From positions 62,001-126,000 of the forward strand of contig JABYQS010000112.1 in assembly GCA_022592435.1 (NCBI GenBank): a stretch of 64,000 nucleotides of DNA, in the 5' to 3' direction. The position numbers were made by a program, and so were the translations under genes. Shown here piece after piece: positions 23,996-36,290 of this stretch. How positions within the stretch are numbered: position 1 is the stretch's first letter; each line of letters opens with the position of its first letter. Source of the stretch: Cerioporus squamosus. Taxonomy: Eukaryota; Basidiomycota; Agaricomycetes; Polyporales; Polyporaceae. The notes under the pieces were generated by a model. It was not told the origin of the DNA and did not search any database. It saw nothing but the letters and a program-made list of their open reading frames with translations.

Positions 23996-26900
23996 ATAAT
24001 ACGTGAGGAGGCCAGCAAGACTTCCGGACCTGGCCAGTCTCCAGCTGTCAGATCAAATTCTGAGTTTCTCTATGGATCCCCGCGCAGAACCCGGCTTCGT
24101 CTCCAGGACATCCGGTGGCGCATGACGAGCCACGACGGTGCCAGACAGACAGATGGCACGCGTGACCAACATCCTGCTTGGAGCACCAAAGGCCGGCTTG
24201 TCAATCGAACGCAGACGTCTACGATCTGACCGTCGCACCGTCACGGCACCCGCCCGAGGACTCGAGAGGAGCCCGCGCTCATATAGCCATGCTCACTCTC
24301 GCAGATGATCTGCGGGGCTAGATATGGCGATGGCCGCGGTACTCGCTAGTACTGGCGTGACACCAGTTCTAGCTTGAAGTTACAGTGGGCGCGAGAAGGG
24401 GCAGTGCCACGGCATCTGCTCCGTCGGCGTCAGGCGCGGGAGGCGACCACTCTGCTGTCCGCGGCTCGTATCCCTTACGCTCCGGCGAGATGCGGCCGCG
24501 CAGGACAAGGGCACCACCTGCGATACTTATCTCAGGTCTGCCCCCAGAAGATTGCAGGAAGTCCGGCCAGTCGGATGTCAGGTACGGAGGTTTGCATGAG
24601 TCCCCAGAGGACCCGAATGTAAGCGCAAGGCGACATGAGACGCCTCTCAGGCCTCGATGCTCCTGCATCCACCAAGATGGGTACTCGGGATACCGCACCT
24701 AGTGCGCAGAACGCCAGAAGCCGACGGACGTGGTCGTGTCACGTCGACAATAGAGCTCGACAGCACGCGGATCTCGCTCCCAAAGGCAATCTAGGAAGGT
24801 TATCGTCCCGTCTGGGGAGCGAGAACACCGCACGGCAGAGGCGCTGGCGCTAGCATGGGAGCATTCGAGCGATCGAGGAGGATCCGGGGACGTGGAACCA
24901 AGAAGCGTGAAGCATGCGGGGCGAAGCTGATTACGCACCTCGAAGCACCGACTTCCCCTGTGCGACGACCACTGCTGAGTCCAGACTTCATTGCAGCCAT
25001 GCAGTGGCGAAGTGCGCCGAGAGGATGGCGTCGCCAGCGCAGCCGCTGGCTAGAAGTCGGGGTGCATAATGTGGGGTGCGGGGTGCGTTTGTCGGACCGG
25101 GAAGACATGGCCCGTGGTTTTAGCCTGGAAACTGCTTCAGGAACAGCGCACTTCCAGCTCGGGTTTGTGCCCGCACACGTCAAGTGAACGCGTAATTCCC
25201 AAAGTCAAACCCCGCTGCAGATCGCACATCATGATCCGCAATGACGATAGCGGCGGGGTGATAAGATGTTTGCCCTCGTGATGGAGATCGGTGGGACCTG
25301 TGCGTGCTCGCTGGAAAAGCGGAGGTTTCGTAGCGTGCTGATGACTTGAGCACATTGCCAGACGAACACGATCATGCGGGAGAAGACTGCAAGGGTATTG
25401 CTTGTTCAAGGCGCAGAAATGGGCGCTCCCTGGTCTCGACTCCGCTGCCAAGGTCTCCGAGACCAGCAGACCGAACGGATGCACCCTCATGCGCAGAATG
25501 AACATCACACCACCACGGAGTCAGGGCCGACAGAAATGCAGCCCTGGTCTCTGTGCGTGTTGCGGTGGTCATTCCGATCCATGGACGAATGTGCAGCGCG
25601 TTACAACCAATTTGCCACTGGTCACTGGTCATGGACACCGGCGGCGGCGCTGGCAGGCACTTCCATGATCGACGCAGCCGCGAAACGTCCAAGCTTCCGT
25701 GCGTCTGGGCCCTGAACAGGACTCAGCGGTGCATGTCGCGCCGCTGCCGCAGGCCGCTGTCGCATTCTGACTCTGTACAATGATCGACGCTCAGCGAGGA
25801 CAGCGTGCATGGTGCCGGACCGGTACCATACCTGCTCAACTCGTGTCCGGATTCGGTCGGCACATTGCCTTGCCTCGCGGCGGATCCGGGCGGGTCCGGA
25901 GGCACGACATACCCTGAAACATATCGCAGCAAGATCAGTACGCTGAGCATCCAAAGACAACACACCGGAGAACATACCACGAGCACCACGCGTCCGAATC
26001 AACACGCTGCATCAGCTCGCGAGCCAATCGCAGGATGCCCTTGAATGTGCCACCACGGCCCCGGCAACGGGTTGCGATGCTTTGCACTAGTGCCCCCGTA
26101 AATTGTGTCAGGCGTCCTGATCATGCACGTTCTCTGTCTGAGAGGATCTCAGTCGGTGAGATTGGGGCTCAAAGCTGCACGGCTCAATCGCCGGTCGAAC
26201 GTACGCGCGCCAGAGGGACCCGCCTGAGTCGGTTCTTTGAGTGCTCATGTAGTTGCTGGACATTATTGGCGGGAGGTATGCATTATCCGATTTGAGGCAC
26301 CTAGTTCTCAATGTCGTGAGCATGTCACGTTTATACAAGAAGTGGAAGAGGTGTGCGAACACCTACTCACCTTCCCCTAGATGACCTCTGATCAGGGCGT
26401 AGCTGTGAGTCCAAGGTTCTCATGCAGGCACCTGTCATCGAAGCGATGTGAAGCCGTCTGTAAAGGGCTCACGACTTCGCGTGTTGTCAGTAGGCGCGTG
26501 GCAGCACGACGTGGATGATAAGTATGAAGGATAACTTCGAAGAAGGCCTCGCCTTCTTCGCCACGATGAAATCCACGGTCGAGCTGATAAGGCTCGGAAG
26601 CATGGCATCCGCGAGGTAGGTTAGGAAGCGACGTTCAAGTGACGCACGTAAAGCCCTTCAAGCAGTCTGTTGTGCGACAAATGTGGTCTCTAGCGTTTTA
26701 CGGGACGCCACGATCAAACCAATGCGTGGGCGTCCCGGCAGCTTATGTCCAATCCTGCGGGCGCTCTAGGAGTATCTGTGAACACGAGGTCAATGTGGTA
26801 AAGCCCGCTGGGCTCTGGAGTGCACGGAGATGACGCATAGGATCTGATCATACGTACTGGGGATGCCGCCGCGCCCTTCACTCCTATCAGAGGCAGTTCG

Positions 26901-27584
26901 AGGTTGCTCGGGGATACCAGCGCGTAGATGCATGTCGCTTTAGATCGGTGAATCCAAAACGTATAACATCCGCTTGTGATCATGGTTCCTACCCGCGAAG
27001 TCGACCCGGGACCTTGATGCGTGGCTGATCTCGATGGCCGAAGGAAAATGACTCCTGGCGAGGCAATCAGTTGAGCTCTGGATCGTCGTTCTGTACTCGG
27101 GTCGCATTGAGACCCGGGACGAAGGCCGAGTTGGGAACCGTGCATACCAGTACGGTCGTACCGGCCCCAGTCACATCCTCGCCCGCAGCTACGGGAGCCA
27201 CATCCTGCAACGAATGGCTATCCTTCTTGCTCCTTTGTGCTTCGCACCCCAAATGAAGCATGAGAGACCGATGGCGTTTCACTGTACGCACATCACGGAT
27301 CCCGAGGCCTGGGCCTCGACCCGAGCTACTCGACGTACGCCATACGTACGACCCCTCGATCGTGCATGGTTGGGAGCCTCGGGGCTAGATTGACACCTGG
27401 TTTCAGCGCCCACTATGAGCTCAGGAGGCAGGAGGCACAGCGCAGCACATGAGCAGTATAAAAGGGAGCAGTCGAAGTCTCGAACTTCGCCATCCTGCTG
27501 AGCACCGACATAGCTCGCTTGCAGCTCTTCGACTCTGCTAGTCGCAACACGCTTTGCACATTCGAACTTTACCGAATACGCACC
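23996..27584. other. Long gene-poor stretch; lectin 2 TATA box at its end
   Basis: About 3.6 kb without a supported gene. Open frames are short, overlap on both strands and lack splice-linked continuations. A TATAAAA box at 27457-27463 lies 122 bp before the lectin 2 start. Confidence 0.45.
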
Positions 27585-28193
27585 ATGGCTTTTCAGATTC
27601 AGTCCGGACACACCTACAAGCTCACCAACGCGAAGACTCGCGTCGTCCTCAACCTCTCGATGGCTGACTTCAAGTCAATCGCTGGCGCAACATGGGACAA
27701 CAGCGACAACCAGAAGGTACGTACCACGGAGCAACTTCCGCATGTCTATGCAGTGCCACTGACGACTATTCTCGCCTCTCAGTGGGTGGCCGAACGCGCT
27801 AGGTCGGGTCCGCAACCTGGCGCGACACGATGGGTCTTTCGCAACGTGGCAACAGGACTTTACCTGGGGATTGAAGGCGCCCCGAAGCCCGCTGCGTACG
27901 TTGTGGCAACGCGAACTGAGACGGAGTGGGACGTGCGCCCAGATCGCGAAGATCCGTCTGTCCTTCGGTATGCACCTATCTGAACGTGCGTGAGATGGTC
28001 GTACGGAGCTGACTCGATTGCAGACTTCTCGTACCAAACGGCCGTCTCGGAATACAGTTGGGGGACAGAGGAGCGGCCCCTGCGAAGCTAGCGGAGAAGG
28101 AAGGTGAAGAACAACGCTGGCGGTTCGAGGAAGGTGAGCGTGGGCTCCTGTAGCCTCGTACAGCATGAACGTGTCACTGACCCAGAGCGTTGA
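27585..28193 (+). CDS. Small ricin-B-type (QxW) lectin domain protein 2
   Basis: Exons 27585-27716, 27783-27967, 28024-28133 and 28186-28193 give 144 residues. It shares the plan of lectin 1: start MAFQIQSGHTYKLTNAKTRV, then DNQKWVAERA (QxW), GLYLGIEGAPKPAAYV, a WDVRPDREDPSVLR junction, and a final EEQRWRFEE (QxW). It is more diverged than a recent copy, and the expected sugar-binding acidic/aromatic residues cannot be confirmed by eye. No signal peptide. The terminal exon boundary (two nearby AG sites) is the least certain part. Confidence 0.8.
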
Positions 28194-29395
28194 AGTTTGA
28201 CAATGCCGGCATGCGTTCTTGTTTCTTCGGGTCTTGAGGGCTTGTAGCAGCCGCGTACGAGCTCTGCGAAGCCAGTTCCGGGTTGAGCGTTTGCGGACTT
28301 GGACTACTGCTGCCACGTACATGATGTTTTTGCTTCTTTGTACCTTGATTATGTCACGGACTACGATTCTTCTGAACAAGCGAGACCCCGTTGAATTTGC
28401 GGAGCACGCCAAGCCAAGCTGTCGGGTGCATGTCTCAACCACCTCCACTCCAGGTGGTCGTGGGATGCGGACGGACTCTCATGACTCCTGCTGTCCGTGG
28501 ATAGATGATGACGCTCCGAGACCAGAAACATGGTTATATCACTTTGGGCATCGAGGTGTATTCACTGAAGTACGCGAAGACGCACAAGTGGTTGTACATC
28601 CCCATGCACGTGGAAGTGTGTCTTCCGCAGTGCGTCTTGACGTACCCAACCGAGCGCGGGCACCACAGAGTGCACAACATGGCGGTGTTGAGATCAGGGT
28701 AGACCCTGCCTCGGCTTGGTCTTCTGCAATCTTGAAGCTTCCCCGAGCGTCACCCTTGACCGACGGGGCGCGCGTCGCAGCAGTCTTATCGCAGCACAAA
28801 CTGACAGACACACCTTCTAGCCTCGCGGATATGATCCTATCCACAGAGTGGGTGTATTGACCATAGTGCCGACGACATTCTCACAGCAAGCCGGATCCTG
28901 ACGATACGTGAAAGATATGCGAGAAGGAGATGTGGCCGAGCGGTCCTACCTGATGCATATAGACAGGACATCAATCTGAGCTGCGCAAATAGAGCGGCAA
29001 CAATACTTCGGGGCGTCAGGACGCATGAGATAGACTGGCCAAGTTGAGGATGAAGCCTGCCGGCTGTGTCAGGCTTGACCGCATGTATGCCGTGCGTTCT
29101 GTGACTCCTCGTCTCAGCAAGAGCCTGAGACGGCGTGTGAGACGTGCGAACAGGCTATGGTAGATGCATCCGCCATATGGTGCAACACTCGAGATTGGCC
29201 AAGCGAAAGTATTGAGGTTCAGCGCCAGCGGGCCTTGCGGAGATGGCGTATCTCCAACTTGCATGTAAAGCCGACATGGCGACCGGCTGTAACCTGTCGG
29301 GGCGGAGGCACAGACAAACATCATTATATGCAGTAGTATACAAACTCAGAGCAATCCAGACCCGATAGGATGGCAGGGGGCATTGCGTGTCGGCT
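28194..29395. other. Intergenic between lectin 2 and AP-2 sigma
   Basis: Contains a 213-codon plus-strand frame (28219-28860) with a short hydrophobic segment, but it starts at the lectin 3' UTR, has no supporting motif and may be chance. No other feature was recognised. Confidence 0.4.
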
Positions 29396-30120
29396 TTACT
29401 CGAGCTTCTCCAGTTCCTCTAGTCTTGCCAGAACGACGTCCTTGCTCGTCTCTTCAATTTCTCCGGCGAGGAAGACCTCGTCGAGGATGGCGTACACCTA
29501 CCTTCCGTCAATGGCATGTCAGGCGATAACCGAACAGGCGACGTACCTTATAGAAATTGAACACCAGATCCAGTTCGCATACGTTGTCAAAAAACGAGTC
29601 TGTTCACAGAGTGAGTCCATGAACTCGCAGCTCGCAGTCTGTACCACCGAGACTCACCTAAGACCTCGACAAAAAGGTGAATAGCCTCCAGATATGCCAG
29701 CTCGTTGTCGTTCGCATCGACGCAGATGCAGAAGAACAGCCCAGCATAGCGACGATATATGACCTTGTGGTTCCGGAACTGCTCACACCCATTTCCTGAT
29801 TCACCACCGCCGTCCCGCCATTTCGAGCTGGTAAGGGACGCACCTCAACGAAGTTGGACTGATACTTCTGGTCCCTCGGCGCGACTAGCCGATGCACCTC
29901 TCCGCGCAAGCGAACCTGGTCGTTTGTTTAGCGTAAGCCTCCATCTCGTACCACCGCATTGCTTCATGGAAGAGTATAGACCTTCTCGTCGTCGTCGTAG
30001 GGAACGTACCACTTAGACAGCCGTGTCTTGCCTTGACGGTTCTGCCAAACCGCTTAACTTTGGATGCACCTCGGCAGCCTTGCAGGCTGGACACACCTGG
30101 ACAAGGATGAACCTAATCAT
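29396..30120 (-). CDS. APS2: AP-2 complex sigma subunit (clathrin adaptor small chain)
   Basis: Six exons (30120-30097, 30041-29982, 29915-29844, 29778-29658, 29599-29547, 29497-29396) give exactly 143 residues, close to the family's fixed length. Visible in order: [97 protein letters not shown], then [16 protein letters not shown] and a terminal LEKLE. The sigma2 chain forms part of the AP-2 core that recruits cargo at the plasma membrane during clathrin-mediated endocytosis. All junctions are GT-AG; the first exon is only 24 nt. Confidence 0.95.
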
Positions 30121-30836
30121 AGCGGACAATCCGACGGTTGAGACAATGCTAGAAAGAGACTCCTATCCGCTCTGTACGGAGTCGTGGTCCACAAGCCGTG
30201 GTGGAAGGTAACCGTGGTGGAGGAGTAAGCAAGGAGTAAGCAACAAGTAAGCAAGCACTGGTGAACTATCAGCATTTGCAAGGCCGAAGTAAAGTCCGAT
30301 GTTGGAGGGCTTCCCATGTTCAGCGGGGAATGAATTTAGACTAACGGTTTGGCCTGATACATCAATCGGACCTCTCCGGCCTTTAAATATCGGCTAGCCT
30401 CCAAATGCTATGAAACTTGTGTGGCCGGCTTATCATGATCACTTCTAAATCCATTGCGAAGTACTTAGTACGGTCGCGATGTTTGGCGAGCCAGGGCGGA
30501 GTGCTCTGGTCTCCTAGGTACTGTAACTAATCATGACGCACGCGAGGACATTCCGTACGTGTGGTCATGAGACTGCTTGCTCTTAACGCTACCGGTTCAC
30601 GCAGGGATGGGGCGATAGCAGGGTAACGATGGTACAGAGAGAAAGAAGCATTACATGTGGCAATAACGAGGGAAGAGTGCAATACGGGAGGACGGGCAGC
30701 ATAGTACCCGGCATGGGCGAAGGGCGCGGACAGACGCTCCGAGTCGACCATACCGCGCAAGCATGGAGGCTGCATGGCAGATAGCGGTGGAAATAGCACC
30801 AAGGACTGGCGTGGGGGATGATTATATGCGGTTGAT
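30121..30836. other. Intergenic between AP-2 sigma start and TFIIS 3' end
   Basis: No gene seen. It contains the AP-2 sigma upstream region and the TFIIS 3' flank. A short GGAGTAAGCAAGGAGTAAGCAACAAGTAAGCAA triplication-like tract, quoted here in pieces, lies at about 30222-30254 (unit AGTAAGCAA). Confidence 0.4.
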
Positions 30837-32222
30837 CTACGAGAACTTCCATCTGTGGACGAGCGAGAGTCGTACGGAGTCTGTCAGCGAGGCGCACTGT
30901 AGCGGATATTGCGAATACTGACCTATTATTACATACGGTACAGCTGCGAGGCGAGTCAGGAAGCAGATTAGTCTCTCAGCAGGTTCAGAGTCATGCACGT
31001 TGACAACATACGTTACAAAAGTCTGATCAAGCGGAAACATCAGTACGCGAACGGTAGTGAGTGAAGGAAGGACGTACCGTCATCGGCTCATCAGCACTCC
31101 GCGTCTGCGCTTGGCGGTACCGGCACTTCCGCTGAGAGGCGGCTCAACACATGCTTACTCGAGGAAGGAGTAGGGAGATAATCGCACCTGTTTGCAGCGG
31201 CCGCACTGGAAAGCGTCCGTCTCGGCCTCCTGCTCCCCTGCGCCGAGTGTGTTGAATAGGTTCTGCTGTGCGATGAGCTCGTCAGCCCGCTTGCGCTCCT
31301 CCGACGCCATTTCCTGGCTGGTCATCTTGCAGAATCTCGCAACAGTGAGGTCGCCGGAGATGACGCTTTCCCGGAGGCCGGGGTTGTTCTTGTCTTTCAA
31401 ATTCACGAACAAGGATCGGATCTTTGCCTTGTAAGCTGCAGTAGTGCCGCCGTTGTCGTTCAGGACAGTCTTCTCAACCTCCTTGGCGCGGTTCAGGATG
31501 AGTTCACTAGCTGCAGCAACAGTAAGTACTATGGACCCAAAGCACAACGCGAACACACATACGTGCACCCGAATCGAAGACGAGAGCATCATAGATGAGC
31601 TCTGCGCATTTGTCTCGCGTCTTGTCACCGGTGTACTCGACCTTCACGCCGTCGCTCTTCGCCGAGCGGGTGTCGTTGTATTTTGCGCCACCACTAGACA
31701 CTGTTGGGGTGACCGGTGTGGAGGGCGTCGCGGCGGCTGAGGAGCTAGTGGCCTTCTTCGCAGCTAGACGACCAGCTCGAGCAGGGCCAACGTCAGAGGA
31801 TACGCGAACACGCACCTGGAGGCTTTGCCGCAGCCTTTGTCCCGCCTCCCGCCGCCTTCTCGCGCTCGACCTCATGTTTCCACTTCCGCACGATCTCCTT
31901 CGCGAGCTCCGAGACTGCTTTGGACGGATTTGAGCGCAGCTTCCCTACTGCGAGACCCGCCTTGCTTTCCTGGAAGTATCGCGTGAGCGGACTGCTCGCG
32001 CCGCCACACCCGAGCACGTACTCTGAGGACCGCCTCGGTGATCTTCGCCTGGTTTTTGAGGGTGTTCAAGATGCTCAGGATCTCCTGAAGACGTCGAGCA
32101 GCATTAGCATCTACGAAATGCAAGTGAACGGGGAGGCCATGAGGGGATCAGTTACACACCTCTTCCGACGAGGCGCTATTCAAGGACTTTACGAGCGGCT
32201 TGAGCTCTGCGGCAGCGGACAT
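30837..32222 (-). CDS. DST1: Transcription elongation factor TFIIS
   Basis: Nine exons from ATG 32222 to TAG 30837-30839 give 299 residues. Order: N-terminal LW-type domain (ILSILNTLKNQAKITEAVLR, ESKAGLAVGKLRSN, VSELAKEIVRKWK), a Lys/Ala/Ser linker, the central Pol II-binding domain (SGDLTVARFCKMTSQEMASE), and a C-terminal zinc ribbon FQCGRCKQRKCRYRQAQTRS, ADEPMTTFVTCTVCNNRWKF with the RSADEP loop whose Asp-Glu pair stimulates Pol II transcript cleavage. Exons 7, 8 and 9 are tiny (11, 21 and 16 nt). The first exon-intron choice relies on branch point TGCTAATG before TCTTCAG. It diverges from Prp46 with 245 bp between starts. Confidence 0.94.
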
Positions 32223-32467
32223 CGTTGCCTACGTTCTACGGTACACGGCGACCTCTTCGTAATGCTCAGTAGTGAGAGATGCCACGCCCGCGTCGTCGCA
32301 TGCGTCGTGGTCAAGTCTGAAGGCGTCGCGCGAGAGTCGCGCGCGACGGCGACTGCTTTGCTGACAAAGCAGGCCATTGGCGCGCTCGCTGTTTATCGCG
32401 TTGAGCTCGCAGCCACCGCCAACATCCAAGCCACCACTACCGCGGTCAAGGCATTATTCTGCTCGAC
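32223..32467. promoter_or_regulatory. Bidirectional promoter, TFIIS / Prp46
   Basis: Only 245 bp separate the two divergent ATGs and no other gene fits. Both products act on nuclear RNA synthesis/processing, so shared regulation is plausible; no specific motif was assigned. Confidence 0.5.
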
Positions 32468-34036
32468 ATGACTTCTTCGCTACCACCCTTGAACCCCTGC
32501 TCCAAGTATGTGGCAAGCGGACACGAGACATTTTCGCGGCGGGGCTGGACGAGACATATAAGGATGAGGAGAGGAGGTACGTCGTAGTGTTGCGTGGTTC
32601 AGCAGACGAGAGTCTCATCAAGATTTTCAGTGCGCGTATACGCATGTCGGTGAAACTGAACGACGAGTACAAGGAGGTCAAGCAACTACCCGCAGCCCTT
32701 CTCGCACAACAAGGACCCGTTGGTCCCGCGAGGCCGAAGGAGCAGCGCAAGATGATCACCGCAGGACGTGAGTATATGCGCTTTTGTCTGCTTGTACTCT
32801 ACTCATTGTCACGCACAGCGAGCTCAGAAGCAGGTGCCCTGATCCGACAAATAGACAACACCCCTCCACCCCAACAATCCACCTTCACCTCCAATAACAA
32901 CCTCACTCGTGCCCTTCAGCTTCACAAAACGACACGAACGGTCAAGCCGACATACCACCCACCATGGAAGCTCATGCGCGTCATCTCTGGTCATCTTGGA
33001 TGGGTACGGAGTGTTGCCGTCGAGCCTGGAAACAAGTGGTTTGCGACTGGTGCTGGAGACCGTGTCATCAAAATTTGGGATCTTGCTTCTGGTGAGCTCA
33101 AGCTGTCGTTAACGGGCCACATATCCACCGTCCGAGGGCTGGCCGTATCATCAAGACATCCATACTTGTTCTCGTGTGGCGAAGACAAGGTTGGTTCTTT
33201 GCTCGTTCTATGCCGGCGAACGTTGCTCATACGTTCTCCAGATGGTCAAGTGTTGGGACCTTGAGGCCAACAAGGTCATCCGGCATTACCACGGTCACTT
33301 GTCCGGAGTATATGCGCTCAGTCTGCACCCAACGCTCGACGTCCTCGTGACTTCTGGTCGTGACGCGTCAGCGCGTGTATGGGATATGCGAACGAAAGCA
33401 CAAATCCACGTTCTCGCTGGCCACACTGCTACTGTCGCCGACGTGAAGTGTCAAGAGTCCGACCCGCAGGTGATCACAGGTAGTATGGACTCGACTGTCC
33501 GGTGCGTACATGGACATTCTACAGAATCTGGCATCGTGCTCACACCGATCCACATGTAGACTGTGGGACCTTGCTGCTGGCAAGACGATGGTTACTCTCA
33601 CGCACCACAAGAAGTCCGTACGCGCCCTCGCTATCCACCCGACGGAGTATACGTTTGCCTCCGCCTCCGCCGGCGGGAACAACATCAAGAAGTGGAAGTG
33701 TCCTGAGGGCATGTTCGTCTTCAACTTCAGTGGTCACAATGCCATTATCAACACGCTCTCCGTAAACTCGGAAGGCGTGTTCTTCTCCGGTGGAGATAAC
33801 GGTACCCTGTCGTTCTGGGATTGGAACACAGGCACGGCGTTCCAGAATATGGACGACATCCCCCAACCCGGCTCGCTGGAGGCGGAGGCGGGCGTGTTCT
33901 GCTCGACGTTCGACATGACGGGCACTCGGTTGATAACCGGTGGAGCGGACAAGACCATCAAGGTGTGTCACGTCGTTTTTGCTGGTTGAGCGTCGACTAA
34001 TACGTGGTCTAGGTCTACGCGGAGCAGCCGCAGTGA
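32468..34036 (+). CDS. PRP46: Prp46/PRL1-type WD40 splicing factor (frame break in first exon)
   Basis: Exons 32468-32576, 32631-32767, 32819-33189, 33242-33501, 33560-33962, 34013-34036. The C-terminal two thirds is a seven-bladed WD40 propeller with near-invariant family segments: [60 protein letters not shown], ending DKTIKVYAEQPQ. Prp46 is a Prp19-complex (NTC) component of the active spliceosome. The first exon starts [13 protein letters not shown] in one frame, but [13 protein letters not shown], matching the family's KRT-x-D-x-F segment, is in another. A missing copy of a 7-nt unit in GTGGCAAGCGGACACG (about 32510-32522) would restore ASGKRT. Expected length about 436 residues. True lesion or assembly error is undecided. 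Confidence 0.9.
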
Positions 34037-34277
34037 TTCGCCCTCTTGATGTATATTGTATCATCTGCGTTATATGTATCATGCTCTACAACATGCTTCA
34101 CATCTCGCGTACAGTTTCATGCCATCAAAAATCGACCGTGTGTCATGCTTCTCATCTCACAAGGTTGACAAACGTCACTGATCGTTACAGAGGTCCGCAA
34201 CAATATCTACGAACTCCATATATCACAAAGTGCAGATGGCCGTCTAACTTGGTGGAGGTTTAGAAGCGTGTGGTTCG

Positions 34278-35316
34278 CTACTGGGCGTCGAGATCTAGGT
34301 CGTCGGACCAAGACGCGTACTCCTCGGCTGCCTTCGTGAGTACAGCGATTTGGCCTTTCAGCATACTGATACAGTCGTGGCCGAGCGGGAAATGGACAGG
34401 CGGCTCCGACAACTTCGACAAATCGAAGATCCTCTGTGCAGCCTTTGCTGGCGACTTCTTCCTCCCACCATCATCGGACTTGATGTGGTCAAGCATCTTG
34501 CGCATGATGGAAGTGGGCGAGTCATCGCCTGCGTACGTCGGCGGTTGCGGTAGGAAGTGGGCATTGGTCTCCAGCGCAGTCTTGAAGACTCCTGGCCAGA
34601 GCAAGGTGATCTGTAAGGCAAGTATCACTCTAAGTCCATTCCTCGTCAAGAAGTCAATTATCATACCTTGATGTTCCAAGCAGGGACCATCTCCTTCTGC
34701 AGGGCCTCAGTTATCCCATCCAAAGCTACATATTTTCGTGAGTGTCGTCTTCGCCTGCGACGGTCTTGGTTTCTGGCTCACCATGTTTACTAGCGGCATT
34801 GAAGCCTAGGATGGGCAGCCCGACGAAACCCGCACCCGCGCTGATCTGGATGAGCCGGCCTCCCTGCGGCTTGTTCTCGTCGCGGAAGAATCTGACCGCC
34901 TCCAGGGAGACATGCGCGGCGCCCCAGAAGTTCGTCTCCATCATCTTGCGTGCAGACTCCTCCGGCGTCGTTTCCGCCTCGCCCGCGATGACGATGCCTG
35001 CGTTGTTGACGACAACGTCGATGCGGTCGAATGCATCCTTGGCCTTCTGGAACGCTTCCTTGACCTCGTGCTCGTTGGTGACGTCGAGCTTGACGACGAG
35101 GAGCTGAGAGGACGAATGCTGGGAGGCGAAGTCTGCGAGCGCAGCGGGCTTGCGAAGCGTCGCGACGACTTTGTCACCGTGCGCAAGGGCGCACCGCGCC
35201 ATCTCGAGGCCCAAGCCTGAAGATGCACCAGTGACTGGGAGCGACGGTCAGTCCGGGCGATGCAGGGGATGAAACCAGTGGCCGGACGTACTGAACCAGA
35301 CACGAGGAGAAGACAT
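34278..35316 (-). CDS. Short-chain dehydrogenase/reductase, copy 2 (catalytic Tyr replaced by Asn)
   Basis: Four exons (35316-35292, 35234-34782, 34725-34667, 34610-34278), 289 residues, with the same intron positions and phases as copy 1. Start MSSPRVWFITGASSGLGLEM with the TGxxxGxG motif, then VVNNAG and ISAGAGF. Where copy 1 has GFYKASK, this one has GFNAASK: the active-site Tyr codon is AAT (Asn), while the Lys is kept. Classical SDR chemistry needs that Tyr, so this protein may be inactive as a dehydrogenase or work differently. The frame is otherwise intact, which argues against simple decay. A TATATAA box lies at 35365-35371 (minus strand), about 50 bp upstream. Confidence 0.88.
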
Positions 35317-36290
35317 GTCGCCCTTTGAGAATCCAATGGTATGTTTTGTCTGTCTACCATAGTCTTATATACCTATCTCTCACCCGTCTGCGTCTGCCTT
35401 GCTTAGGGCGGCTTTGACAACCATCCTACGGGGGCCGAAGTGGAAAGCCGTGTCGCCGCGTCATGAGCTTATGCGCAACGATGACAATACGACCCGTTAT
35501 TCCGTCTCTTTGAAATGACGAGCGTCCCAGAGTCTACTTCCTTCGCACCAGATGCATCGCCATTGAGTTAACCGCTTCAGCAACCGCAGCCGAGCGTATT
35601 CACAGTGAGTTCCATGACTGTTATTACATCCTGTGCTCTCTGACGTTATTTATGTGATCAGTTTTTCTCGTTGCGACTGCCTATCGTCGATGCAGTGGGA
35701 GGTGAAGGTGCCGCCCGTGAACGAGAGCGTCCTTCATGTGAAATGACGGGTGGAACCGCGCGCAATTCCTCGGTACGCACGCTATTCCATCTCTTCATTG
35801 CCTCCGCGGGCGTCGTCAAGAGTATTGACCTCTCGTTGCAGTTCTCTGGCTCTTGGTCACGACGAAAGTACGGCCAGTGCCGCGGCCCCACTTCTCAGAT
35901 TTGGAGCCGAAACTACTGGCCATTCAACCAGATCCAACCGTACGACATCGTGCTCGACGAGAAGGCGATATCCAACGTGCGTGTCAACCCACTTCCTTCC
36001 CCTTCATGATCTTGCGCTGTGGGTGGTGTGCTGAGACGAGTGTGGTAGTGCTCAGCCTGCTTCCATTTCCTGCACGATTTGTGGTCGTCTGGCTATTCGT
36101 GCACTATGTAGTTCAGGCTTGCTGGAGTGAGAGGCGCTGGCGCTCTATTCCCTGACACCAGCGGACCGGTAGATAGCTCCCGCCCTCTTCCTTCCACCAA
36201 CTATCGCACGCTCCTTGGAACATATAGCATTGTTTCGTCGACTTCTCTGCAAGCTCTTCTACGACGTCTCTAACTCTTCACTCATCCAGG
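35317..36290. other. Intergenic with possible unrecognised spliced exons
   Basis: Between the SDR promoter and the next gene there is some coding-like sequence on the plus strand: a stretch from about 35662 to 35772 ending at a GTACGC donor, then 35842-35977 (FSGSWSRRKYGQCRGP ... YDIVLDEKAISN) ending at GTGCGTGTC. No start codon or family could be fixed, so it is not called as a gene. Confidence 0.25.

Noticed and set aside
28219..28860. 213-codon plus-strand frame
   Set aside because: It begins inside the lectin 2 3' UTR and has no recognisable domain; open length alone is weak evidence in this base composition.
28920..29010. tRNA-like GTGGCCGAGCGGTC start
   Set aside because: Looks like the 5' part of a Leu/Ser tRNA, but there is no matching T-arm (GGTTCRA) or acceptor stem at the right distance.
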